DNA from: Mycobacteroides abscessus ATCC 19977
GTDB lineage: Bacteria; Actinomycetota; Actinomycetes; Mycobacteriales; Mycobacteriaceae
Assembly (NCBI RefSeq): GCF_000069185.1
Contig: NC_010397.1
Span: 620,001-684,000 of the forward strand
Reading direction: 5' to 3'
DNA: 64,000 bases
In this document: positions 9,965-18,216 of the stretch, in pieces
Layout: the number at the start of each line of letters is the position of its first letter
Numbering within the stretch: the first letter of the stretch is position 1
Notes under the pieces: generated by a model
Seen by the model: the letters and a program-made list of their open reading frames with translations, nothing else
Database searches by the model: none
Told to the model about the DNA's origin: nothing
Position numbers and translations under genes: made by a program

Positions 9965-10114
9965 ATGGTTGACGCTAGAGACACCCAGCGGCTCTTTGAC
10001 GCCGGGGTAGTCTCGCTCGGTATTCCGATTGGCTGCCCGGGAACGGTCCGTGACATCGCCGATCAGTTCGGGGCACAGCGACCCGAGAACCTACTTGCGA
10101 TGATGGCGAAGTGA
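9965..10114 (+). CDS. small conserved-looking protein between two MinD-like genes
   Basis: A 49-codon frame starting ATG at 9965, preceded by a purine-rich AGAGGCAGGA site. It ends six bases before the next ATPase start. The product begins MVDARDTQRLFDAGVVSLG, contains a TVRDIADQFG stretch that could be a short helical hairpin, and ends ENLLAMMAK. It fills almost exactly the gap between the two paralogous ATPases and has ordinary codon use. I do not recognise the family. The tight spacing and ribosome site support a real gene. Confidence 0.6.
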   Translation: MVDARDTQRLFDAGVVSLGIPIGCPGTVRDIADQFGAQRPENLLAMMAK

Positions 10115-10120
10115 TCTGGC

Positions 10121-12037
10121 ATGGCTGATACCAACGACAACGCACCAGATTCGCCACCACCGAGCGGTCCGTGGCGCGAACCCATAGCCGACGGGCTGGG
10201 TGGTGGCGATACCAAGGGCAGCCCATTTCGTCGATCCAAGAATTCCAACCAGGAATTCGTGCCGCCGAGCGCTGACTACTTCCCGCAGCCGACGCTCAAG
10301 CCGCCGCCTCCACTGCCGAAGGCTCCCAAGTTGTCGCGGCGACAGCGTAATCACCAGCGCCCGATGAACCCGATCTGGGAACCGGATCCGCTGAGTGCGT
10401 ACGGCATGCCGCAGCAACAGAACCAAGCACCCCCGGCGCCGCCGCAGGGGTACGGTGCGCCGGTTCAGCAGCCTCCACAGAATTACCAGCCGCCCCCGCA
10501 GAACTACTATGCGCCGCCACAGAATTACTACGGCCCGCCAACCGATCAGCCGGCGACCCCCGTAGCTCCGGCGGAACCGGCCGCACCCGCTGTACCACCG
10601 CCCGCACCGGCAACTCAGCTGCCGGCGTGGCCCGCCTCCGCGGTGGTACCCGAACAGCCGGCACCCGAGGCTCCCGCGCCGGCGCGACCCGCCGAGCAGT
10701 CCCCCGCTCCCGAGGGGCTGGACGAGGCGGCGCAGGAGCAGACGCCCGTCGAGGTGCCGCCGCCTGCGCCTCCCGCGCCGGTGGCGCCCGACCCGGCCCC
10801 ACAGGTACGGGCCGACGACGCGTCCGCCATGATTCCGGAAGGCCTCACCCCGTGGGGAGGCCGGGCGCCTCAGATGCCCTCTGCGCCAACATCGCCCGCG
10901 CCATCATGGGCGCCACCCCCCGCCGGCCCGCCGCTTGCGCCCGCACCGCCGGCGGCGTTTTCGCGTGCCGACTGGAGCGCGCCTGCCGCGCCACCGCGGG
11001 CGCCCTATGTTCCGGGCCAGACTCCGTTTACGGCTGCGCGGCCGGAAGCGCCCGTGTACAGGCCGGTGCCGCAGCCCCAGCAGCCATCGCGCCCGCAGGG
11101 GCCGAGTCACGATCAGCTCGGCCTCATCAGGTCGGTCAAGCCGCTTCCGAAGAGCGGATGGCGCAAGGCAGTTCACCGGTTGTCGGGTGGTGCCATCAAC
11201 CCCGGGGAGTCCTCGGAGGAATCGCACCGCAGCGAGTTGATCGACCGGATCAATCTGCCGGTCCGCGGCGACTATCGAATCGCGGTGCTGTCCCTGAAGG
11301 GTGGTGTGGGCAAGACCACTACCACCTTCTCCTTGGGGGCGACCTTCGCCTCGCTGCGCGGTGATCGCGTAATCGCCGTGGATGCCAACCCGGACTTTGG
11401 AACGCTGGCTCAGCGCGGTCCCGACGAGACTCGTTCAACCGCGCGAGACTTGCTGCGCGATCCTGATATTCACCGGTACTCCGATGTGCGTAGGCACACT
11501 TCGCAGAGTGCGAGCCGTCTGGAGGTGTTGGCTTCAGAACGCGATCCGGCGGCGTCGGAGTTGTTCTCCGAGGCCGACTACCTCGCGGTGATGCGAATAC
11601 TGCAGCGGTTCTACAACATCATCCTGACCGACTGCGGCACTGGCCTCATGCATTCGGCGATGGCCGGTGTATTGGGTGAGGCAAATGCCATCGTCTTGGT
11701 GACGTCGCCGGCCATCGATGGTGCGCGCAGTGCCCTGGCAACTCTGGACTGGCTTGACCACCATGGTTATTCGCACTTGGTGCGGCAATCGGTGGTGGCC
11801 ATCAGCTCGTCGCGGCCGGGGGCATCCTCCATCGACCTCGAACAGCTGAGCCGGCACTTCCTGACTCGTGCCAGGGCGGTGCACATCATTCCGTTCGACA
11901 ACCATCTGTCGGAAGGGTCGGAGATCTCACTGGATTTGATGGGTAAGAAGACCCGGATGGCGTTCATGGAACTCGCCGGCTCGGTTGCCGACGGCTTCTA
12001 CGAGGGGGGCAACACCCGGCAGACGAGCTGGGGCTAG
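10121..12037 (+). CDS. EspI/MinD-like ATPase, second paralogue
   Basis: A 638-residue protein with about 330 residues of Pro/Gln/Ala-rich sequence, including NYYAPPQNYYGPP repeats, then the same basic linker (SGWRKAVHRLSGG). The C-terminal MinD-like domain has Walker A KGGVGKTT at 393-400 and DANPDFGTL. The ATPase domain is plainly homologous to that of the 6816-9941 gene along its whole length, so the pair arose by tandem duplication with free drift of the N-termini. The ATG follows the 49-codon gene by six bases. Its stop overlaps the converging mnhG stop in CTAG. Confidence 0.82.
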   Translation: MADTNDNAPDSPPPSGPWREPIADGLGGGDTKGSPFRRSKNSNQEFVPPSADYFPQPTLKPPPPLPKAPKLSRRQRNHQRPMNPIWEPDPLSAYGMPQQQNQAPPAPPQGYGAPVQQPPQNYQPPPQNYYAPPQNYYGPPTDQPATPVAPAEPAAPAVPPPAPATQLPAWPASAVVPEQPAPEAPAPARPAEQSPAPEGLDEAAQEQTPVEVPPPAPPAPVAPDPAPQVRADDASAMIPEGLTPWGGRAPQMPSAPTSPAPSWAPPPAGPPLAPAPPAAFSRADWSAPAAPPRAPYVPGQTPFTAARPEAPVYRPVPQPQQPSRPQGPSHDQLGLIRSVKPLPKSGWRKAVHRLSGGAINPGESSEESHRSELIDRINLPVRGDYRIAVLSLKGGVGKTTTTFSLGATFASLRGDRVIAVDANPDFGTLAQRGPDETRSTARDLLRDPDIHRYSDVRRHTSQSASRLEVLASERDPAASELFSEADYLAVMRILQRFYNIILTDCGTGLMHSAMAGVLGEANAIVLVTSPAIDGARSALATLDWLDHHGYSHLVRQSVVAISSSRPGASSIDLEQLSRHFLTRARAVHIIPFDNHLSEGSEISLDLMGKKTRMAFMELAGSVADGFYEGGNTRQTSWG

Positions 12038-12360
12038 CGTTCCAGCTCGTCGGTTGTCATCAGGTCGTCACGGACGCTGCGCTCGTGGTAGGCCAGCCGT
12101 GCGACCCGGTGTGCGACCACCGGGGCAGTGATGATGGTGAACAGCCCGGTGAGCACGATCATGCTGACGTCGGCATGTCCGCGTAGCCGCAGGGCGGCGC
12201 CGGCCAGGACCAGCAGCAGGCCCAACACCTGTGGTTTGGACGCGGCATGCATCCGGGCCAGCGTGTCAGGGAACCGCACCACACCCATCGCTGCGGTCAG
12301 AGCCAGTGCCGATCCCAACAACACCAGCACGCCGGAGATCGCATCGAGGAACGCGTTCAT
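12034..12360 (-). CDS. mnhG: Mnh/Mrp antiporter subunit G
   Basis: A 108-residue membrane protein with about three helices, typical of MnhG/MrpG (motif VVRFPDTLARMHAASKPQVLGLLL). It is the last gene of the leftward mnhABCDEFG operon and overlaps mnhF by four bases. It is a small subunit needed for assembly and activity of the Na+(K+)/H+ antiporter. Confidence 0.9.
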   Translation of the reverse strand: MNAFLDAISGVLVLLGSALALTAAMGVVRFPDTLARMHAASKPQVLGLLLVLAGAALRLRGHADVSMIVLTGLFTIITAPVVAHRVARLAYHERSVRDDLMTTDELER

Positions 12361-12650
12361 CGCGGCCTACTCCTGGGGTCGTCGGGGTCTATCGCGGTGT
12401 CGGGCACCCGGAATCGAGTCACGCTCACCGAACCCAGGAAGCTGATCAAGGACAGCGCGACCATGCCGTAGAGCACGGTGGAATCCAGGCTGTAGGCCGC
12501 CCACGCCGCGAGTGCGCACATGGTGACGGCCACCAGGGTATCGACCGCGACGAGCCGGTCCAACGTGTTGGGTCCGGCGAGTAATCGGTACGTCGTGATG
12601 CTGGCTGCGGCGACGAGAAACACCGCGGCGATATGCCAGACGAGGCTCAT
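12357..12650 (-). CDS. mnhF: Mnh/Mrp antiporter subunit F
   Basis: A 97-residue three-helix protein with the MnhF signature (YRLLAGPNTLDRLVAVDTL). It overlaps mnhE and mnhG by four bases each. It is a structural subunit of the Mrp antiporter. Confidence 0.9.
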   Translation of the reverse strand: MSLVWHIAAVFLVAAASITTYRLLAGPNTLDRLVAVDTLVAVTMCALAAWAAYSLDSTVLYGMVALSLISFLGSVSVTRFRVPDTAIDPDDPRSRPR

Positions 12651-13225
12651 ACTTCCTCCCTCGTGTCGGACTCGCGCAAGGGGTTAGTGTCCGGATGCCA
12701 ATCCACGTCGCGTTCAAACGCCGAGATGAAAAGCCGTTCTAATTGCCGTAATTGGGCGTAAAAACTTGCAACGGCTTTGGGCGAGCCCACATCCAGTACA
12801 TGTACGTAGGCCAGCCGACGCTCCTGGTCGATCTCCAGGACCACCGATCCGGGGATGATCGTCAAGGTGTTCATCAGGAGAGCCATCACCAGGTCCGATT
12901 TCACCGAGAGCTGCGCGCGCAGCACGGCACTCAGCGGTGGTGGCCCCGGCCTGATCGCCCACCAGGCAACCTGCAGGCTGGACAGCACCATGTACCAACC
13001 GACGGTGAATGCCAGCCGGATCATGGAGACCACGTGCAGGCGGCCCTCGACCGGTAGCCGCGGCATAGGCAGCAGGACCGTGATGACCAGCGCCACCAAC
13101 AGCCCGTTGATGGTGTTGGCGACCGAGAAGTTGCCCCAGAGCATCGTCCACACCAGCATGAGCCACACCAATGTCCAGGCACGCAGCACGATTTCACGTG
13201 GCCCGTACCGCGCCAGTCGCTTCAT
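12647..13225 (-). CDS. mnhE: Mnh/Mrp antiporter subunit E
   Basis: A 192-residue protein with N-terminal membrane helices and a C-terminal cytoplasmic part containing the family stretch MALLMNTLTIIPGSVVLEID. Membership in MnhE is clear from this motif and from position between D and F. Four-base overlaps on both sides indicate translational coupling. Confidence 0.91.
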   Translation of the reverse strand: MKRLARYGPREIVLRAWTLVWLMLVWTMLWGNFSVANTINGLLVALVITVLLPMPRLPVEGRLHVVSMIRLAFTVGWYMVLSSLQVAWWAIRPGPPPLSAVLRAQLSVKSDLVMALLMNTLTIIPGSVVLEIDQERRLAYVHVLDVGSPKAVASFYAQLRQLERLFISAFERDVDWHPDTNPLRESDTREEV

Positions 13226-14823
13226 CGCGGTGCACCCCCGAGGACAGCGCTGATGTATACCGTGCGATCACGGACCTCGGCCGCGGCGCGATCGCTGATC
13301 GCGATGATGGGCCCGGCGAAGATCGTCAGCGCCACCCCCACCGCGATCAGTCCCAGCGTAGGGGCCAGCATGCCGGCCGGAATTCTGCCCACATCTGCGC
13401 GATCCACAAACGCGACATCCTCGGCATCGTCGAGAAGTGCTGTGGGCGCGGCTGCGGCCAGATCTCCCTCCGGGGCGTCGGATCGCGGGCGCCAGAACGC
13501 CTTTGTCCATACTCGGGCCACGGCGTACAGAGTCAGCAGGCTGGTGATAGTGCCGCCGGCGACGAGGGCCCAGGCCAGCACCGAGCCCTGCAATGATCCG
13601 GCCTCTAACAGCGCAACCTTGCCGATGAATCCCGAGAACGGCGGAATGCCGCCCAGATTCAGGGCGGGAACCACGAACACGAAGGCAAGCAGCGGGCTCG
13701 CGGCGGCGAGTCCACCCAGACGATTCAGGGACGATGCCCCCGCCTGGCGTTCGATGAGGCCTACCACGAGGAACAAGGTGGTTTGCACGATGATGTGGTG
13801 TGCCACGTAGTAAATGGCACCCGACATGCCAAGTTCATTGGACAGCGCGATGCCGAAGATCATGTACCCGATGTGGCTGACCAGGGTGAAGGACAGCAAT
13901 CGCTTGATATCACTTTGCGCGATGGCACCCAGGATGCCGACGATCATGGTGAGCAGCGCCGCCACCAGCAGCACGGTGTTGAGCCCGCCGCCGGGGAACA
14001 GCAGGGAATGCGCGCGAATAATGGCGTATACGCCCACCTTGGTGAGCAACCCCGCGAAGACCGCGGTCACCGGTGCCGGTGCGGTGGGGTAGGAGTCGGG
14101 CAGCCAGGTGGACAACGGGAACACGGCAGCCTTGATGGCGAAGCCCACCAGCAGCACCGCGAAGATCGCCATTCGGGTACCCGATGGGATACCGTCTGCG
14201 CGGAGCGCGATTTCGGCCATATTCAGGGTCCCGGTCGCCGCATATACGAAGGCGATGCCCAGCAGGAAGACCACCGAGGACATCATCGAGACCATCACAT
14301 ACGAGATGCCCGCACGCACCCTGTCGGCGCTGGCACCGATGGTCAACAGCACGAAGCTCGCGGCCAGTAGTACCTCGAATCCGACATAGAGGTTGAACAG
14401 ATCGCCAGCGAGGAAGGCGTTGCACACTCCGGCCGACAGCGCCAGGTAGGTGGGCATGAAGATCGACACCGGCTGTCGTTCGTCGCCGTCACGGATACCC
14501 TGAGCGGCCGCGTACAGCACCACCGCCAGCAGCACGATGGCCGAAACCACCAGCATCAGCGCCGAAAGGCGATCCACCACAAGGGTTATTCCGAGTGGCC
14601 CCAGCTTCTCTTCGGTGGGCCCCCAGCCGCCGACGGCTAGGGCGAAGGTGCCGTCGCGGTCCGTGAGGTATAGCAACGCGGTACAGACTCCGAGCACCGT
14701 GGTCAACGCGGTGACCGTGATCAACAGCTGCAACCGGGGGCGTCTGCCGGCGATGAGGGTTAGTGCCGCGGCGGTGGTCGGCACCAGGACGGGCAGCGGC
14801 GTCAGAACAGACATGGTGCTCAT
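13222..14823 (-). CDS. mnhD: Mnh/Mrp antiporter subunit D
   Basis: A 533-residue NuoN/NuoM-type proton-translocating subunit with about 14 helices. Conserved elements include the GFEVLLAASFVLL stretch and LTKVGVYAIIRAHSLLF with the channel lysine. It is one of the two large ion-translocating subunits. The ATG overlaps the end of mnhC by four bases. Confidence 0.93.
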   Translation of the reverse strand: MSTMSVLTPLPVLVPTTAAALTLIAGRRPRLQLLITVTALTTVLGVCTALLYLTDRDGTFALAVGGWGPTEEKLGPLGITLVVDRLSALMLVVSAIVLLAVVLYAAAQGIRDGDERQPVSIFMPTYLALSAGVCNAFLAGDLFNLYVGFEVLLAASFVLLTIGASADRVRAGISYVMVSMMSSVVFLLGIAFVYAATGTLNMAEIALRADGIPSGTRMAIFAVLLVGFAIKAAVFPLSTWLPDSYPTAPAPVTAVFAGLLTKVGVYAIIRAHSLLFPGGGLNTVLLVAALLTMIVGILGAIAQSDIKRLLSFTLVSHIGYMIFGIALSNELGMSGAIYYVAHHIIVQTTLFLVVGLIERQAGASSLNRLGGLAAASPLLAFVFVVPALNLGGIPPFSGFIGKVALLEAGSLQGSVLAWALVAGGTITSLLTLYAVARVWTKAFWRPRSDAPEGDLAAAAPTALLDDAEDVAFVDRADVGRIPAGMLAPTLGLIAVGVALTIFAGPIIAISDRAAAEVRDRTVYISAVLGGAPR

Positions 14824-15284
14824 GACTTCTCACCCGTGGGCAATGCGTCGAGTTCAGCGGGTGAGTCTTCGTCGAGCGACTCGGATACGTCCCGATGTTC
14901 GTCCTTGCCGTCGGTGACCGGCTCCGGGGGCTCCTGGGCAACGCGCGCGTCTTCGGCGTCGTCGTCCACGACATCGTCGGCTTCCAGGGTGAACATGCGA
15001 TAGATCAGGGCAAGGGTGAACGCCGCGACACCCATGGTGATCACGATTGCGGTCAGGATCATGCCCTGGGCCAAGGGATCTGCCACCGAGGTCCGGTTAT
15101 CGGAATGCCGTCCGATGATCGGCGGATTGCCGGAGGGCCCGCCCAGCGTAAGAATGAGCAGATTGACCGCGTTGCCGATCAGAAGCAGACCCAAGACCAT
15201 GCGTGTCAGGTTGCGTTCCAGCATCAGATAGACGCCGCACGCGGTAAGCGCGCCGATGATGACGAGTAGCCCGAGGTTGGTCAT
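14820..15284 (-). CDS. mnhC: Mnh/Mrp antiporter subunit C with acidic tail
   Basis: A 154-residue NuoK-like subunit. Three helices occupy the first 105 residues (LMLERNLTRMVLGLLLIGNAVNLLIL). An acidic tail of roughly 45 residues (DDVVDDDAEDARV onwards) follows, longer than in typical MnhC. The gene overlaps mnhA and mnhD by four bases. Confidence 0.91.
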   Translation of the reverse strand: MTNLGLLVIIGALTACGVYLMLERNLTRMVLGLLLIGNAVNLLILTLGGPSGNPPIIGRHSDNRTSVADPLAQGMILTAIVITMGVAAFTLALIYRMFTLEADDVVDDDAEDARVAQEPPEPVTDGKDEHRDVSESLDEDSPAELDALPTGEKS

Positions 15285-18136
15285 GATGTGCGCGCTCCCG
15301 CTCGGGTACGTGGCGACTCCTCGAGTTCGACGTCAAGACGTGCGCCCAGGCTGCGCAGCACGTCGAGCACCAGACCGACCACTACCAGGTATACGCCCAG
15401 ATCAAAGAAGATCGCGGTCACGATTTTCACGTGCCCAAAGCCGAGCATGTCGAATTGGATTGTGGCCGAAGACAAAACCGGCGCACCAAGCAGCATCGAG
15501 GACAGCGCCGCGCCGCCGGAGAATGCCAGGCCGAGGCCGAGGATCTTGCCGGCGTCGAACGGCAGCGTCTCACCCAGCTCGTAACGCCCACCGGCGAGAT
15601 AACGCAGCACCAGTGCCAGTCCAGCGGTCAGTCCCCCGGCGAACCCTCCACCGGGAACGTTGTGGCCGGCGAAGAAGAAGTAGAACGACAGCACCATCAC
15701 GAGCGGAAAGATGAGCCGAGTCGCCACTTCGAGCACCAGCGATCGGTGTTTGGGATCACGTAGCTCGCTGCCGCGCAGCCAGATTCCGGATGCCACCACC
15801 ACGTCCGGTTGACCGGCTGCGTCCCCGACGCGGGGAGCCCGTCCAAAACGCCGGTGCCGGAACATCAACGAGGCCACCCCCGTGGCGGCGACCAGTAGCA
15901 CGGAAATTTCGCCGAGGGTGTCCCAGGCACGGATGTCCACCAACAGCACGTTGACGGTGTTGGCGCCGTGGCCGCGCTGATACGCCGCCTGCGGAAGCAG
16001 ATCAGCGATCGGGCGATCACGCCGCGCGGCCATCGCGTACACCCCGAGTGCGGTCACAGTGCAGCCGACCGCGATCGCGAGGACGGCGCGGGGCAGGCGG
16101 AACCTGTTGGCCTGCTGTATGTCCGATTCGGCGGGCAGCGCACGCAGCACCAGCACGAAAATCACCAGTGTCAGGGTTTCGACCAGGAATTGCGTCAGCG
16201 CCAGGTCGGGTGCGCCGTGCAGGGCGAAGATGGTGCCCGTTCCGTAGCCGGTGATGCCCACCAACAGCACCGCGGCCAGACGGTTGCGCATGACGGTAGC
16301 GCCGATCGCCGCGGCGAGTATCAGTAGGCCGACCACGCCCTGTAACGGTGAATCCCAGAGCTTCAGATGTGCTTGGTCGCGGTCGCCGACTGCGAGGACG
16401 ATCGTCGGCAGCATCACGAGAGTCACCAGAATGGTGGCCTGTGTGAACGGGATTGAGCCTCGCTGGGTCAGTGCTGTCAGTCGTTGGGAGAGCACATCGG
16501 CGCCCCGCAGCACCGCGTCATAGCCACGATCGGCGTTGCCGAGCGGGTTGACGGCCAGGCGTGCCCGGCGCAGGCGTCCGCGCGAGAAGAACGCGAGAAT
16601 ACCGACGGCGAACGCTATCGCGGTGAGTAGCAGCGGAATCCCGAATCCTTCCCAGATCGCGATGTGAGCGTCGACCGGATCGGCGTAGCTACCCAGGGTC
16701 CCGTTGAGCCAGCCGGGCAAGATGCCGACCGCCACGCTCGTGACCGCCAGCAGCGCGGGCGCCGTCAGAAATGCGGGAGTCGGAGTGTGCATACCCTGCA
16801 CGCGGGCGCTGGGCTCGGGTAAACCCTTGCGGGCGAACGCGCCCCACATGAACCGCATGCTGTAGGTGATGGTGAACATCGAACCGATGACGATTCCGGC
16901 CAACACCCAGGGCGCGGCCGAGCCGAGTACCCGACTGTGTAATACGGTGGCGAAGGCCAGTTCTTTGCCGACGAATCCGAGGGTCAGCGGAACTCCCGCC
17001 ATGCTCGCCGCGGCGATTCCGGCGATCACCAGCAGCGGCGGCTGCCGATTGCCGAGCCAGGCCAGCTTGCGGATATCGCGGGTTCCCACGGTGTGGTCGA
17101 TGATCCCCACCACCATGAACAGTGCGGCCTTGAACAAGGCGTGTGCGCACAGCATGACCAGCCCGGCCAGCAGGATATCGGGATCACCGGTTCCGGTGAG
17201 TACCACCAGAAATCCGAGCTGGCTGACCGTGCCGAAGGCCAGAATCAGCTTGAGGTCGTACTCCCGCAGCGCGCGCCAGCCCGCCAGGATCATCGTCGCG
17301 ATACCCAAGACCAGGACCACCGGCCGCCACGGGGCGGCCTCCGCGAACCCCGGTGACATCCGGGCCAACAGATAGATGCCGGCCTTCACCATGGCAGCGG
17401 CGTGCAAGTAGGCGCTGACCGGAGTAGGCGCCGCCATGGCTCCGGGCAGCCAAAAGTGCAGGGGCACAATGGCGGACTTGCTCAACGCGCCGATCAGCAC
17501 CAGTACCAGACCCACACTGGCCGCCAGGCCCGTCGGCGGATTCGCGATGAGATCTGACAGCAGGAAGCTGCCACCCACATGACCGAGCACGATGACCCCG
17601 ACAAGCATGGCCAAACCGCCGGCCGTCGTGACCAGCAGGGCCTGCACCGCCGCGCGCCGACTCGCGAGCCGTTCGGCGTAATGCCCGACCAGGAGGAAGG
17701 ACAGCACCGTCGTCAGCTCCCAGAAGATGTAGAGCACCAGCAGGTTGTCACTGATTACCAGGCCGAACATGGCGCCGGAGAACGCCACCAACTCGGCAGC
17801 GAAGCTAGGCAGGCGTGGTTCGGTGTGCCCGTCGCGATGCCGGAAGTAGCTTGCGCAATAGAACAGCACCAGCGACCCGATACCGAGCACGAGCACGCTC
17901 ATGATCGCGGCCAGCGCGTCGAATCGCAGGGCGATGTCCATTGCGAGCTCGGGCACCCACGGGATGTCGACGCGGACACCCGGACTGTTGCCCGGCCATC
18001 TTGCCAACACCCAGATCAGCGAACCAAAGGGAACCAGGGCCAGGGGATAGAAGGCCAGTCGGCCCATGCGCGCCACAAGTAGCGGTGCCACCGCGGCTGC
18101 CAGGGCATGGGCAAGCAGAATCGCAAGCAAAGGCAC
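15281..18136 (-). CDS. mnhA: Mnh/Mrp antiporter fused subunits A and B
   Basis: A 951-residue protein. The N-terminal two thirds is a NuoL-like MrpA with about 20 helices (SKSAIVPLHFWLPGAMAAPT channel helix near residue 222). After about residue 780 comes an MnhB domain (VPGGGFAGGLTAGLALVLRY). MnhA-B fusion is common in actinobacteria and explains why no separate mnhB gene exists here. The start is GTG at 18136 with GGG just upstream. It is the first gene of the seven-function operon and lies 80 bases downstream of the CDC48-like gene on the same strand. Confidence 0.93.
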   Translation of the reverse strand: MPLLAILLAHALAAAVAPLLVARMGRLAFYPLALVPFGSLIWVLARWPGNSPGVRVDIPWVPELAMDIALRFDALAAIMSVLVLGIGSLVLFYCASYFRHRDGHTEPRLPSFAAELVAFSGAMFGLVISDNLLVLYIFWELTTVLSFLLVGHYAERLASRRAAVQALLVTTAGGLAMLVGVIVLGHVGGSFLLSDLIANPPTGLAASVGLVLVLIGALSKSAIVPLHFWLPGAMAAPTPVSAYLHAAAMVKAGIYLLARMSPGFAEAAPWRPVVLVLGIATMILAGWRALREYDLKLILAFGTVSQLGFLVVLTGTGDPDILLAGLVMLCAHALFKAALFMVVGIIDHTVGTRDIRKLAWLGNRQPPLLVIAGIAAASMAGVPLTLGFVGKELAFATVLHSRVLGSAAPWVLAGIVIGSMFTITYSMRFMWGAFARKGLPEPSARVQGMHTPTPAFLTAPALLAVTSVAVGILPGWLNGTLGSYADPVDAHIAIWEGFGIPLLLTAIAFAVGILAFFSRGRLRRARLAVNPLGNADRGYDAVLRGADVLSQRLTALTQRGSIPFTQATILVTLVMLPTIVLAVGDRDQAHLKLWDSPLQGVVGLLILAAAIGATVMRNRLAAVLLVGITGYGTGTIFALHGAPDLALTQFLVETLTLVIFVLVLRALPAESDIQQANRFRLPRAVLAIAVGCTVTALGVYAMAARRDRPIADLLPQAAYQRGHGANTVNVLLVDIRAWDTLGEISVLLVAATGVASLMFRHRRFGRAPRVGDAAGQPDVVVASGIWLRGSELRDPKHRSLVLEVATRLIFPLVMVLSFYFFFAGHNVPGGGFAGGLTAGLALVLRYLAGGRYELGETLPFDAGKILGLGLAFSGGAALSSMLLGAPVLSSATIQFDMLGFGHVKIVTAIFFDLGVYLVVVGLVLDVLRSLGARLDVELEESPRTRAGARTS

Positions 18137-18216
18137 TCCCGTCTATCGGTTGTTGGGCGGGGTGTCGTGATGTCTAGTTTACGGGGCGCTCCATGATTGG
18201 CGCGACGCAACCCTTT

